From: Fragilaria radians
Lineage: Eukaryota; Bacillariophyta; Fragilariophyceae; Fragilariales; Fragilariaceae
Direction: 5' to 3'
Assembly (NCBI GenBank): GCA_900642245.1
Contig: CAAAJI010000009.1
Coordinates: 581,025 to 645,024 of the forward strand
Length of the DNA: 64,000 nucleotides
Part shown: piece by piece, positions 12,201 to 24,047 of the stretch
Layout of the letters: the number at the start of each line of letters is the position of its first letter
How positions within the stretch are numbered: the stretch's first letter is position 1
The notes under the pieces: generated by a model
Seen by the model: the letters and a program-made list of their open reading frames with translations, nothing else
What the model was told of the DNA's origin: nothing
Database searches by the model: none
Position numbers and translations under genes: made by a program

Positions 12201-14238
12201 TCAGTTACCACCACATGAAGTACAGCAATTGGGAATGGAGCACTGTAATTGGGCACAATCTGAAACTAGACTTGTTAACCCACCAACTTGCCGCATATTG
12301 CACAGAACTTCAGGCATTGTTCCCTCCAGTTGATTCTCCGATACGTCTAAAAATGAAAGCTTCTCACATGATGCCAATTCATCCGGTATTTGACCAATCA
12401 AGCTATTGTGCTGTAGATATACCTCTGACAGAAACCTTAGCTGGGAAAGACTTGAAGGAATACTACCAGAAAGAGCATTGTGATTCAGGGCTAGAGTCTT
12501 GAGGGCATCCATGCCACCTAATTCACTAGGAATTTCCTTATCGAAATAGTTATCGCTCAAGGATAGAATTTGCAACTCCGTTAGATTTCCAAGCTGAGAA
12601 GGAATGCTGCCTGTTAAGCCCATACTTGCTACGTTCAACATTACAAGCTTGGAAAGGCTTGAAAAGTGACTTGGTATAGATCCATGTCCAGGATTATGAG
12701 ACGAATCCCACACAGTAAGCATTTGCATTCCTATAATTTCCGATGGTATGCTACCCGACAGGGCATTTGAATGCACTTTGAATTCTCCTAAGATGAGATG
12801 GTAAGTGAGATAATATATATCACTGTGATGAGACATATGAATTGGGATACTCACGACAGCTCCCAAGATTCTTTACTTCGGAAGGAATACTTCCTGTTAA
12901 TCTGTTCGATGAGAGGTCAATGTTGGACAATGTGGGGATTCCAATTATTTCTTTTGGAAGTGTTCCAACTAGTTCATTCTCATTCAACTCAAGAGAAACG
13001 AGATTTGTCATTAATCCGATCTCAGTTGGGATAGAAAAAGAGAGTTTATTTCGATTGAGTCGAAGATTTTGCAATGACACAAGACCCCCTATTTCACGGG
13101 GAATACGACCAATCACATAATTCCCTCTGAAATCTATGGTTCGGAGTGAATCCAACTTAACTAGCTCCGATGGTATCTGTCCCTGCAAATGATTATTACT
13201 TAGAAGCAAGTCAAGCGTACGGCCATTAGTATCGCATTCAACTCCATACCAGTCACAATGACTGTATTGAGAGCTGAGCCAGTTTTCCTGATGAGTCCAA
13301 TTATATCCTTTGAAGGAGGCGTACACTAAGGCTAGCATATATCTGTCCAGCATGATACTTTCGTCTTTAGTAAAGGTATCACCGGAAAACCAAACCAGGG
13401 CAACATTCGCGGCGTCACAAGAGTCAATCTTTGAGTTAAACTCAGGAAGAAAGTTAACCTCTCCCAAGAAATCATTCTTCAAATGGTTATATTGCATCAA
13501 AATTCCTTCAGCAAACACTGATATGTGGCCGTCACAACGGCACTGAAGAAATACATCAGGTTCAAGTATTCCTTCAAAATCACACTCTTTGCTTGTTGAA
13601 TCGGTGTCAACCAACGGAGATATTTCGTCAGCAGATTTTGTCGGTGATGATGAGTTCCATGTCACTAGCACTGAAAGAGAAATGATTGACATAGTTAATA
13701 GCAATGCAGCAAGCAACGGTTGTCTCCAATTTCGATGACTAGCTTCACTATCGTAGTTGATTTCATCAGTGCTTAATCCAAAGATAGAAGATCTCCGATC
13801 ACTTGAGACTCGAGTACGAAAGAGTCCATCGCCATCCAGTATGATGTTTGAATTATAAGGCTTACCACCATGACCACTCACATTAACATCTACCATTTCT
13901 TCCATGGTTGGGCGGAATGTGCCGACAATTGTCGATCCATGGTGGGACGAAGGTCCAACCCCACCAGTAGTGAAGGCACCAAAGGTTGGCTTACTCCCTA
14001 TAACTGGTGCATACGAATGGATGCTGTCAGCAAAGAAATCTACATCATCGTCGTCATCGTGAAAACTTTCAGTGGTATTAGGAGGAGTTGTTCCTGTATT
14101 CGACCAAAATGGCGGATTATTGGTAGAGGAACCTGACATGTCATCGTCGTAAGTTTTCCTAGGAACATACCGATTACTTGATGCACGGGATGACCTAGAT
14201 GAGCCAGCGCTGCTATCATCCAGAGTGAAACGATCCAT
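12201..14238 (-). CDS. Leucine-rich-repeat type II membrane protein
   Basis: Two exons, 14238-12855 and 12787-12201, separated by a 67-bp GT-AG intron. Splicing keeps the repeat phase (LTGSIPSEV to ALSGSIPSEI) and gives 656 residues. About 165 N-terminal residues are Ser/Asp-rich and cytosol-like. A single hydrophobic segment follows (LLAALLLTMSIISLSVLVTW), then a luminal or extracellular region with CDWYGVECDTNGRT, which resembles plant LRR N-caps. Roughly 10-11 plant-type repeats with the LxGxIPSE signature come next. The protein ends in a Cys-rich cap (CAQLQCSIPNCCTSCGGN). No kinase domain is present. The membrane-before-LRR order is seen in many diatom LRR proteins and differs from plant receptor kinases. 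A role in surface recognition or adhesion is inference. Confidence 0.88.
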
Positions 14239-14504
14239 TTTCTATATGAATTAAGAATGATTTGGGTATCTTAGAGGTTCGCTCGAAATATACAGTGTTA
14301 CTCAATCGTTTTGTTGGAAAAATTTATATTTTTTTTCACCTTGAAGTGCCACAAACAAGAATGGCATATTCGCAATAGGAAAATTCCGAAATAGGAAAAC
14401 TCATAATAGTGGCCATTTTGCATTATCAAGTCACGCTTCGACAGACCAGATATCTTTGATTTAGAATCGGAGCTTCCTAATAAAAATGAAAAAGATCGCA
14501 AATG

Positions 14505-14838
14505 CTTTTACTATGCATTGATGTACAAGAGGAGGGCACTAGCAGAGTCATAAATTGATTCAAAACAATTCGACGAGTTATTATTGCCTCCACGATACTT
14601 GGAAAGTAGTAATGTCGTATCAAAAAACGATCTGAAATGTTTGATACATACTGAGGTTAGAAAATCTGATGAAACTGTCTTTGCGGTACTTACCAATGGA
14701 ATGGAGTCTTGATATCATTCGTGGACTTTTCGACGTACTCACAAGAGAAGCTAAATCCCTCAAGAACTTGAGAGCTTGAGCTTTACTGTTCCTATGCATG
14801 GTGAACACGTAGGCTTGTAATTGGTATGATGGATACAT
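14505..14838 (-). CDS. Possible small spliced gene, unknown
   Basis: Minus-strand ORF starting MYPSYQLQAYVFTMHR with the charged stretch KAQALKFLRDLASLV and then SPRMISRLHSI. It runs into a strong GTAAGT donor near 14693. Two acceptors follow (CTAACCTCAG and CATTTCAG), each opening a short downstream frame that ends before 14505. I cannot recognise the product or choose between acceptors, so the exon 2 sequence is uncertain. A non-coding stretch with chance splice sites is the alternative. Confidence 0.3.
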
Positions 14839-15882
14839 TGTTTTCCATGTTGCATCCTTTTACGGCATGGAAATCTATGACAAGGATACTCGTCAGCACA
14901 CTTGGAAGGGAATGAGTTAAACAAGAGACTAGTAAACAGAGGAAAGAAAACAATAACAGTTTCAGCAAGAAAGGGAATGATGTTCTGTATAATTACTCCA
15001 CCATGTTGAGAATGCATAATGTAAAATTGTTATCTTTTCTAGAACCATGTTTGTAATTGAATCTTGCTTCTATGCAATGCAATCTTAGATATTGGACTAT
15101 GACAGGATCCATAGTCAACAGTGTTACACTCAAGTTAGAATGTATTCTACATGTCTTCCAATTACAAGCAAATTGTGCTAAGTTTAAATGTTATTCATTG
15201 TTGCACCAAGTTCGAAACTAAAGTAGAAAGTGAAGCAATAAAGGTAGATTTGAAAATAGATGAAAATGATTACTTTTCTGTGTTTACTCACACAAATATG
15301 AGCTCAATACATATTCACAGATTAAGTCTAGTAAAGTGAATTTAAGTCTAAAAAAGTATATTTTTGCATAAATTTGGAATGAAATCCCAAACAGAAATTG
15401 GAATCTAGAGCACAACTTGTTATACACCTAGGTATTTCATTGGGGTCTCTGAGAATGGAAGAATATTCCATAAATGCAATGTATGATTCAGCAACGTTAA
15501 TGGTACATATGTGTGTTGGGAAAAATCATTCCAACATAGTAAGACTTACTTGCGAAAGGAAACTAAGCATCAAGCTGATGTAGCAGATGAGTAGCAAGTA
15601 AAGCTCCGAAAATTGCCAAAAAGAAACCAAGAATAATACAGGAGGACACAGCAATGCCAATGAACACTGCATCACCCAGAACCGTTCACACAAATCACGG
15701 AAGACTAATCTAAGCCATTACGTGGAATAAAAAAAATTCTTCAAGACAGATTTACATCTTTGAATTTATAATCCAGGAGAACTCTCACTAAGGAAACGTC
15801 AAAAAATTCCAAAAGTTCAGAATGGATTGTCTCACATTACTCTGTGCTGCATATTAACTCGTGGTAAGATTACATCTGCAGA
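14839..15882. other. Intergenic, no supported gene
   Basis: AT-rich. Near 15560-15690 the minus strand encodes a hydrophobic stretch (VSSCIILGFFLAIFGALLA) but an upstream stop leaves it without a start codon. I treat it as unsupported. Confidence 0.45.
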
Positions 15883-16827
15883 CTAGCTCATTCTATTTTT
15901 CGAAAATTCACTTTGAGATTTCTGGTGAATTTCTTCAAAAATTGCACTAAAATCTTCATCCGCGAGCATGAGCTCTTGGTCGTCGTTTGCATCCCTAAAT
16001 AACTTTTCCGCTTGCGAAATAACGCTAAATTCAACCGCAGCGTCTTTCGCCATATCACAAGCTAATGACATGTCCTTGTGTGCATGCTTCAAAGGAAAGT
16101 TTGGCGAGTGGTCTTTCTTTACCATTTTAGGCCCTTTCATAGCATACATTGGACTTTGGATTGCTCCCTGACCGATCACTTGAATCATCATCAATGGATC
16201 AAGCCCTACCGACTCGGAAAGTGCTAATCCTTCTCCAAAGGCAGCAAGCATAGTTCCCATCAATGAGTTAACAACCAGCTTTGCGCGTGTTGCAAGACCT
16301 ACGGTACTTCCAAAGAAGTGACTGGCCTTTCCCATGACATTAAGACCATTTGTAACAACTTCATCGAATAGCTCTTTCGATCCTGCGCACAAAAAGATTA
16401 GAGTACCATCTGCAGCTGGGCCCTTAGATCCAGAAACAGGCGCCTCTAAGAAGCGACCACCCTTTTCTATTACCGCCTTTTCCATCCGTGTCATATCAGC
16501 TTCAGCCAACGTAGCGCAGTCAACAATAGATTTCCCACTAGAGACACCAGCCAAGACACCATATTCTCCCTCGAAAACGCTACGACTGGCTTCTGGAGTT
16601 GAGAGCATGCAATACGTTATAGAACAAGCTTCTATGACTTCTTTAGCCGATTCTTTGATGATTACTTTTTTATCCGAGAAAGCATTCTGCAATTCGCTAC
16701 ATTTCGAAATCGTTCGATTCCAAATGATTAATGGCTTCTCTTCAGATCCAGCGATTCCTTGACTCAAAAGTCGTGAGGCCATCCCTTCTCCCATGATTCC
16801 TAAACCAATAAATCCTACCGCTGACAT
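15883..16827 (-). CDS. Beta-hydroxyacid dehydrogenase (glyoxylate/succinic semialdehyde reductase-like)
   Basis: A 314-residue NAD(P)-dependent oxidoreductase of the 3-hydroxyisobutyrate dehydrogenase / GLYR family. The Rossmann motif GLGIMG lies at residues 8-13, the substrate-binding APVSGS at 129-134, and the catalytic lysine and its partner asparagine in RAKLVVN at K183 and N187. The C-terminal helical domain follows with GLALSESVGLD. The sequence WNRT after the second strand fits an NADPH-preferring reductase, which favours detoxification of glyoxylate or succinic semialdehyde over valine catabolism, though the substrate cannot be fixed from sequence alone. The ATG used starts directly at the Rossmann strand. 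An upstream minus-strand frame (16981-16830) is hydrophobic and could supply a spliced leader, but I see no compelling splice. Confidence 0.9.
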   Translation of the reverse strand: MSAVGFIGLGIMGEGMASRLLSQGIAGSEEKPLIIWNRTISKCSELQNAFSDKKVIIKESAKEVIEACSITYCMLSTPEASRSVFEGEYGVLAGVSSGKSIVDCATLAEADMTRMEKAVIEKGGRFLEAPVSGSKGPAADGTLIFLCAGSKELFDEVVTNGLNVMGKASHFFGSTVGLATRAKLVVNSLMGTMLAAFGEGLALSESVGLDPLMMIQVIGQGAIQSPMYAMKGPKMVKKDHSPNFPLKHAHKDMSLACDMAKDAAVEFSVISQAEKLFRDANDDQELMLADEDFSAIFEEIHQKSQSEFSKNRMS

Positions 16828-18879
16828 GGCACTTCTTGACTTTCCAAACTGGTTGTGATGATATCAAACATGCTACCTGACCAGTGACGTATCCCAAAAC
16901 TGTCAAAGCGGTCACTAAGGCTAAAGTTAATTCACTAAAAAAAAAGGTATTCACGGTATCTAACGCAAAGGTATCATGCATTTATGCTATTTTCAACCAG
17001 CAACATTGCAACCATCCCCCGAGTATGACCGTAGCTGCTACAGTTTGCAGAGGAGCATTCTGCAATTCTAAAACAAGTATTGACCTAGGCCATATTAATG
17101 CAGCTGGCACCTTGACTTTTCATAAGCTTGACATAAGAAACTGCAATATTCATTCAATTCCTTAGAGCATGTGGATATTGTATTTTTGTGAGATTGGAAT
17201 AAAACGATAAGTATAGTAGTTGCTGAATTGAATAGTGACAAATATACTCTTTCTGATATGTTTTCCGGGTGCTATGTGCCAAGAAAAAAATGCAAGATAT
17301 CTTTTTGTCATTGGACTTGTTCTACTACTGTTTGTAGGCGAGGTAGTAGCTCAATGACGGTAATAGCTGTGCATGGGTAAGCTCAACCTAACTTACCAAT
17401 AATCACAATGACCCATCCTTGGGTTTAGTTGACCAAATGTTGTGGATAGTTTGAATGAAAGTAATATACATTGTTGACATTTTCCCAGTTCTGATGATCC
17501 TCGTCCAATGTATGAAATATGCCGTCATAAATGATATGATCATATTTATGCCAGGGAGTTGATGGCAGATTTTTGTCATTCTCTCCGCTGGATTTATCTT
17601 GGAGTATGCCATCTTGAACCACTTTATTTAAAATTCCTTAGGAATGTCAAAATGTTTTGTTCTCTCTCAAATGCGTATTTTTTGCTATACAGTAATGTAA
17701 GAGGCAATTTGCCCAATATGCACTGAGTTGACAGAATTAGTTACAATAGATGCAGATGATATTGCACCTACTCTGTCTCTGCACTAGGCATAGAAATACG
17801 CTTTTTTAGAGTGCCAAGAAACAAAGCAAAGTCCAATCCTTGTTTAAATCCACTGATACTCTTGCTGCCGTTTTTGTCTCAGACATAGTCAGAGTTAACA
17901 CATGATGTGACTTGAAGTGTAGATGTTGCACATAATTTAAAAGCCTATGGCGTTCTTTCAAATATCCTGCTAAAAGTGCAAGGGATTTCTAGTTGACCTC
18001 TATGGAACTTGGCAGATGGGATGATAACTATCTTGAAGGTGAGGGAGCGGTCAAGGAGATCCTTTTCGTCTTACTTTAAATTCTTGGATTACGGCGAAGT
18101 TACCAAATGTGGTTAGAATGGATATTTATTGCATACAATTACTTGTGGAGAAAGAGCAAGGCCCAACACAGCATTTAGTGCACCATTCTATAGCGCTTAG
18201 GTGTTTCTACCTTTCTACAAACTACTTTATTATTCCTTGAGTGTAGATTGTGTGCAAATTACTCGTTTTCTGATGTTCTACGTACGATTCAGGTTATTCT
18301 TTTCATGTATCTAGTTATGACGGGTAAAATTATCCATTCGGGTAGTTGTTCCTTCCCCTTTGATTAAGGTCTACAAAATTCGAAAGATATTCTAAGTTGA
18401 TCTTACTACCTATAGGTTCCAGGAACATGCCGAGATATTCTTTAACCGACTTATTGAGTACAATATGAACTAAAAGGCATTCAATTCAAGTGGCCTTTCC
18501 TGTGGTTGTTATTGATTAAGTCACAAGTATTTTGGAAGGGATGGGTTCATCCTTTTCAAATACCGAATCTCCTTTGATTTCAATAAAAGAACTTAGCTGC
18601 CTATTTTTTTAAATTTCCAATAAAAAATTCAATCTACCAACTACTTTTGGAGGATCTGGCACATTATGAGCTTTTGGACTTATTGTCTTGTTTTCTTGGT
18701 TACAGTCTGCATCTTCTGAACCATGTATGTAAGGCTCTATATATTGAATTAACGTGCCTTGTAAATTAATTGTTTTACATTATAAAACGAAATGAGTTTA
18801 CCTACCCAAGCATCTACCACTCTCTCCAAAGGAATGGTCAAGAAAGAAAAAGTTAGTAAATTCTCTAAAACGTCAACAC
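16828..18879. other. Intergenic, about 2 kb, no supported gene
   Basis: Low-complexity, AT-rich DNA between the dehydrogenase promoter side and the 3' end of the large fusion gene. Short ORFs (16884-17165 plus, 17425-17622 minus) have no motif or splice support. I see no RNA gene. Confidence 0.45.
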
Positions 18880-21800
18880 TTAAATTTCCTGTAATCCTTC
18901 CTGCACGATTAGTGACCTTTCCAAGAGTCGTGATGCATCAAGATGTAGATCATCTCGTGTTGAAACGTCGACATGGTGTGCAGCGACAAGAGTGGCAAAT
19001 TGAACCGCTGACTCTAAATTCAGAGATCTATTTGTCATATACTTGTTGGTTACTTTGGACGAGGCAAGTTTTCCTGGAACGGCAGAAGACGGCGATTTTT
19101 GTGGAGAGGTGAAATCCATGGTGTTTTGTTCTTGCAACGATTGAAAGGAGATCTCACTTTGAGATGTACCGACATCAATTTCATCCCGGACTTTTCTTTC
19201 ATACATTGCTTTGATATCATCAGATTCATTTTCCCACATCTCGTGACACTTTGTGAAAATGCTCTTCTTATCATCTTTACTTTGCTGCTTTAACATTACA
19301 TAATTTTCTCTCATGTACAATTGGTATGGAGTTAAAATACTCTTCTTTTTTAGAGAAGGCAAAGGGGCGGAGAGTTGCGGCTGCGCTGCAACCTCCTCAC
19401 CGTTTTCATCTCGGACAGTCATACCAGTGTGTCTTAGCATTGTAGCCACAAGCAACCCTGCAGTAAAGGAATCACCAGCACCATTGGTATTGATGATAGT
19501 AGAACTAGGCAATGATGTAGCATCCATTTTTACAGTACAATCGATCCAAGATGCAGGTAGAGCAGGGCTTTCTTGGAACCTGGCTTCATCATTGCAGCTT
19601 ACAAAACTCCCTTTCCTTCCTCTTGTGACAGCCACAATCCCAACTCCGCAAAGTAAGAATAGATTGATGGCGCTGGCGATCGCAAACTCATCGTCCAAAC
19701 TAGATTCCGAAGTATTTCGAATTTGACAGCCAGTCAAAAGAACAAGTTCATCTTCGTTCATATGAAGTAGGTCTACGTGCTTAAGAGCCGGACCTATAAC
19801 TGGATCGTTCCGAAGATCATTCAAATTTCTAAGGGAACCGTTACGAATAAAGTTACTCTCTGGAACTCCATTAAGGTCCAGCGCGATTAGACCACCGTCC
19901 GTCATAACTTTTCGAGCTTCCAGCATGACCTTTGCTAACGCTTCGCCTTGCAACTTTGGCAAAAGATGGGGATAACCAAACAAAAATGCTCCATAGTTTG
20001 GAATCGCTCCTTCGATCCGATCTTCATACTCATCCAATTCTTCATCAGTTAAGTTACTAATGTCCATCGTCATTCCAGAGGGATTCGCTAAACTGCGAAT
20101 CAAATGTATCATTTCAATGGCTGAAAACGATGAATTCGATGCTGCATCAAAAAAGCATCCACGCCTACCATCCTTGTAAATTGGTAATACTGCTAGTGCT
20201 GTTCTAGCGCTTCCATCCAGCTTACGAGCTTCTTTCAAAAATTTGGTTTCGACATTGCGACAGGCATTTCCACAGTGCTCTAAAAGTTTTATCAGTTTAT
20301 GACCAGTATCATCATTACCGATCTTGCATAGTGGCACAACCGAATGAACTACTGGTGGAGTGATCTGCATGTATGTATCTTCTTCTAAGGGAGCACCGTG
20401 ACATAGTCGTGCTAGAGTCTTGCAAGCCATACTTACGCTGCCGCCACCAATGCTTTTTTCTCCCTCAAACGTTTCAATAGTCTCGCCACCATTTCCAGTT
20501 GCAAAGTTGAGTTGCATATCAACGCAGGCAAGCCCGGCGCAGATGACTGAGGCATTACTTGGAATAGCCCATTCAGTTGTTTTTTCTTCCGGGCGTATTC
20601 GAACTCGCTTCTTTTTGGAACACTCAGAGTTCCCTCGTCCCTTGGAATCAAGAGCAGCTTGAGCTTGCACTTTCAATTCTTCTAGCTGTCTCCACCAATT
20701 ATTACTGGTTTCATCCAAGAAGAAATATTCGAGGGCTGTATGTACAAGGTCATGTGGCCAAAATTTCATGGAAAAAAAGTCACACCAGACAGCGACATCG
20801 ATGACTGATGGAGCAATGCAAAGATGAGGATTTAAATCAGAATACATAACAAAAGTATTTTCTTGACTCAAAAATCCTAGACTTTTGACATGCTGTACCG
20901 AATCACTAGCACATTCCACAGATAGAACTGCATGTCCTAATCTTTCTAAGCAATCTGTAGTTCTAATCGCACCACTAAGCTCAGGACCCAAGCAATATGA
21001 TCCAGGCTGCTGCTTTGCCAAATCCATAACTCCATAGCATTGATTTGATGCGGCTTTTTCAGCATGAAGAAACGAGCATCCTTCCAACAAAGCCGCAGTT
21101 GCGTAAACTAAAGAGGGTGGGATATTCAAGTCATTATCATCAATGGCATTGAGCAAATCACGCGCATCATCATAACTGGAACTTTCCATCTGATATGAGT
21201 CATCACCTGCGGACCACACGACAGTAGTGTGTCCAACAATTCCATTTCTCCACTTAAAGTATCGAATGTCAGCTCGTAAACATTTCACGATGTCTGACAG
21301 AGAACTTGCATCTCTCTCATCCAAACTGTGTGGACCGTTTCCATAGCCACGAAAAACCTTAATTTCTTGAAGCTCATCATAAAGCTTTGATTGAAGATCG
21401 TAATCTAAAAGCTTAGCTTCCATCAGGGCATCACCAAGTCGAATTGGTCGGACATCCTAATTCACAAATTTAACAGTGAGAAAATGAGAATTAAACAAAG
21501 TGAGAAATTTCGATGACACATACCCAACCTCCAATAGCCGCTAGGTTAGCGCTGGCCAAAAAATACGAACTCATCATTGAGGGCAATTGTGTTTGGCAAC
21601 CCTGATAAGACGCTCCTTTCATTTCTCCTCGAGGGCCTTTCCAAGTAAGATTACGTTGATTTGCTAAAAGTCCAGAAGCAACTGATAAGCCTTTCCGACC
21701 CGCTAACCCAACGATCATCAATCCAAGAGATCCTCTTGTTCTTGGAGCATGCTGTGCGTCATGCAATAATATTGGCTGAGGCTTACTTGGTGAAGGAATT

Positions 21801-21913
21801 AAGTCAGAATGGTGATGACGATACGTAGACGAAATTGATATTTGTGACAAGGTGGATGAGCCTGATGAAAGATGAATCGCATCTGATACTTTTGAAGGCG
21901 GTTGAACAGGCAT
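18880..21913 (-). CDS. Inositol-phosphate-synthase-like / PfkB kinase / HMG-box fusion
   Basis: Two exons, 21913-21524 and 21456-18880, joined in phase 0 across a 67-bp GT-AG intron. The join reconstitutes AAIGGWDVRPIRLGDALMEA. About 988 residues from the ATG at 21913; the frame is open further 5', so the start is uncertain. Residues ~60-400 follow myo-inositol-1-phosphate synthase order: LMIVGLAGRKG where synthases have GWGGNNG, NLTWKGPRGE, GGWD, AKLLDYDLQ, LVYATAALLEG, and later IAPSVIDVAVWCDF. The central catalytic block with the lysine-rich GDDFKSGQT element is missing, so synthase activity is doubtful. A PfkB (ribokinase-like) domain starts ~432 (VICAGLACVDMQLNF, IGGGSVSMA) and has the catalytic NGAGDSFTAG at ~787. 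An HMG box sits at ~834-892 (TPYQLYMRENY, CHEMWENESDDIKAMYE), followed by the kinase's last helix region (LNLESAVQFATLVAAHHV). The sugar or inositol substrate is unknown. Confidence 0.85.
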
Positions 21914-22073
21914 GTAAGTCAACAAGTTATGGCGTACAGCCGTAATTGGAAAATAGTCCAAAGTGACGTTTGCTGGTACTCCCAAGTATGTTGCATTAAT
22001 TCTGCCTGCCAATAATCGTCCAAGTTTTTTCCCATACTTTTTCAATGTAAAAAAATGGATTAAAGTTACGGTA

Positions 22074-22382
22074 TGCCTGTCGAAAATTGACCAAAGAACC
22101 CAAAATGGATCAAAATAAATTCCAAGTTTACATCTGGAAAAATTGTTAATTATGATGGTTGTCAGCTAATGGAGCTAGACAGGAGCAAAGTGAGAACTTT
22201 TTTCTTGGAATAATCAACGCAGAAAAGCTTGGATGCTCCATTTCAAGGCCTGAATGAAATAACGGTAGGCAATTATTTTGATTGATACTATTTAGAAGCA
22301 GTACGGAATCATGAATGGTACAATAAGCATTCTTTGTATAATTTCCTCTACTTACTGTTAACGATTTGGAATGTAAGTGCTC
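22074..22382 (+). repeat. Segmental duplication, copy 1
   Basis: Starts near GCCTGTCGAAAATTGACC, just upstream of the fusion gene's first exon, and ends near AATGTAAGTGCTCAAA. It is highly similar to 25638-25933 in the same orientation. It carries an extra ~20-bp segment (TTGGATGCTCCATTTCAAGG) absent from copy 2. Weak similarity continues past the end (AAATTCACTA, ATACCAT). Confidence 0.85.
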
Positions 22383-23235
22383 AAACTTGAGCATATTGAG
22401 TTTGAAGGATGCTGTAACGAACAGTGCTACTTTTAAGCATTGAGTGACCACGTACATCGTAAAAAAGTTAACTGCTTGGATCAAAGCGTTAACACTATGT
22501 CAGCCTACTGATTAGTTTACCGTACTTTGGTTCAAAATTCACTAAGCATACTAATATACCATGGAGATACCTGGAAACCGTGCAACACTACATACAACGC
22601 GTACCTGCTTAGTACAAAACTATCGTATGTTAAGCCTACATAATTTTGTACTAAAAAATTTAAAATTTAGGGCTACACTAAAAATCACGAAGTGGAAAAA
22701 ATGAGATGAAAGTTACGAAAAATTTTAATTTGTTAAATCTTGCTTCAACAATTCAGATCCCACCACCTCCCCTGAATCACCTCCTTATCTCGCACCTAAC
22801 AACTTAAATTAACATTAAGTCGTCGATGTGTTTTGTCAAATTTCACTGCATTGATTATTTTCGTTACACTTGTCTGTGCTCCATAAACCGAATAGATTCG
22901 ATCGATGGCCGTAATTGGTTTGAATCAGATCCCTCACCAATTTTGTCAAAAAGACTTATGCTTTGCCCTTCACTGCTCCCAATATGTTAGTTGCCTTACT
23001 GCCTTCCTGCTAGCACGACCGTTTCGGTACTCCTCCCAAAGATCATGTATTGACAAGGGGTTAGGACTTAAAAGGAGCCCCAAACAATTCAAATCCTGCC
23101 ACCTCCCCTGAATCGCCTCCTCTTTGCGTGCCCTGCTGCTGTGCAACGCAACCAGGACATGCTGCTTATGTTGCAATTCTCCAAATGTACACATTTATGA
23201 CCGAAAAATTACGACTCAATAAAATCCCGTTTACC

Positions 23236-23255
23236 NNNNNNNNNNNNNNNNNNNN
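23236..23255. other. Assembly gap (20 N)
   Basis: Twenty unknown bases. The gap lies inside duplicated sequence. The base run following it (TTTTTTCAATGTAAA) also occurs near 22037-22052, which suggests the assembler joined or collapsed repeats here. Confidence 0.98.
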
Positions 23256-23267
23256 TTTTTTCAATGT

Positions 23268-24047
23268 AAACTAGTAGTTGGTGCTTCCTTTGCTCCGCAG
23301 AGTTAACTATTTTACAAAACGGAAAGCATCTTTGAACTAAATTATACCATTGATTCAGCATTGGCAGTAGGGAGGTGTAAAGGTAGTCATTCAATTATTT
23401 AAGCTCTTTCACTGTTGTTGTAGAAGTTATTGGTGCTGCTGTTATTGGAACTTCAAAGATTGTCGGTGAAAAACTCAAAATAAAGCTGCTGGTACAAAGT
23501 CAATATTGTTATTTTGTTAACTTTATAAAATGTATTCTTTACTTCTTTGACAGCTTAAAAGTGAGACAAATTAAGGATTAATACAATGAGAATCATCCCA
23601 AAAATGCAACAATATAATTGATCCATATGATTGATGCCTTTAAACCAGCTATGATTAGACTTAAGATTAAGAAGCACAATAGATCGTTTTCTTCAATTTA
23701 AAGGAATAGTGTTATTTATTTTTTCATTGTTTTGAAGGAATTTCATTTAGTTGCAGGTTAATATTGCAATTAGATCTCTCCACATTTCAGTAGCACTTGA
23801 ATGACAATTGCGTTAAATATTCTACAGTTTACAACTGAAAGTCTCGACAACATTCTCATTTTTAATTCTGCATGATAGATGAAAGCACCGTTCGAATTAG
23901 CTATATCCCTATTGATTTTGTAGCTCGCTCTTTTTAAACTCTGTTCACGTACTTGATCCCTTTCTCGAGTATTACTGTACTTACAAAACGCACAAGGGTT
24001 AAGGGATAGCACCGGCCAGATCGGATGTGAAACTTTTTTAGTAGTAG
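23268..24047 (+). repeat. Tandem duplication, unit A
   Basis: Begins ACTAGTAGTTGGTGCTTCC and ends with a block reading CACAAGGGTTAAGGG, then GATGTGAAACTTTTTTAGTA. The same ordered landmarks recur in unit B immediately downstream, including GAAGTTATTGGTGCTGCTG and AAATGTATTCTTTACTT. No coding content is seen. Confidence 0.85.

Noticed and set aside
15559..15690. Minus-strand hydrophobic peptide (VSSCIILGFFLAIFG).
   Set aside because: A stop precedes it in frame, with no ATG and no usable splice acceptor.
17403..17622. Overlapping minus-strand ORFs of 65-69 codons.
   Set aside because: No motif, no splice context, and two competing frames of equal quality.
22146..22484. 112-codon minus-strand ORF.
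   Set aside because: Lies in the duplicated non-coding block, and the other copy does not keep the frame.
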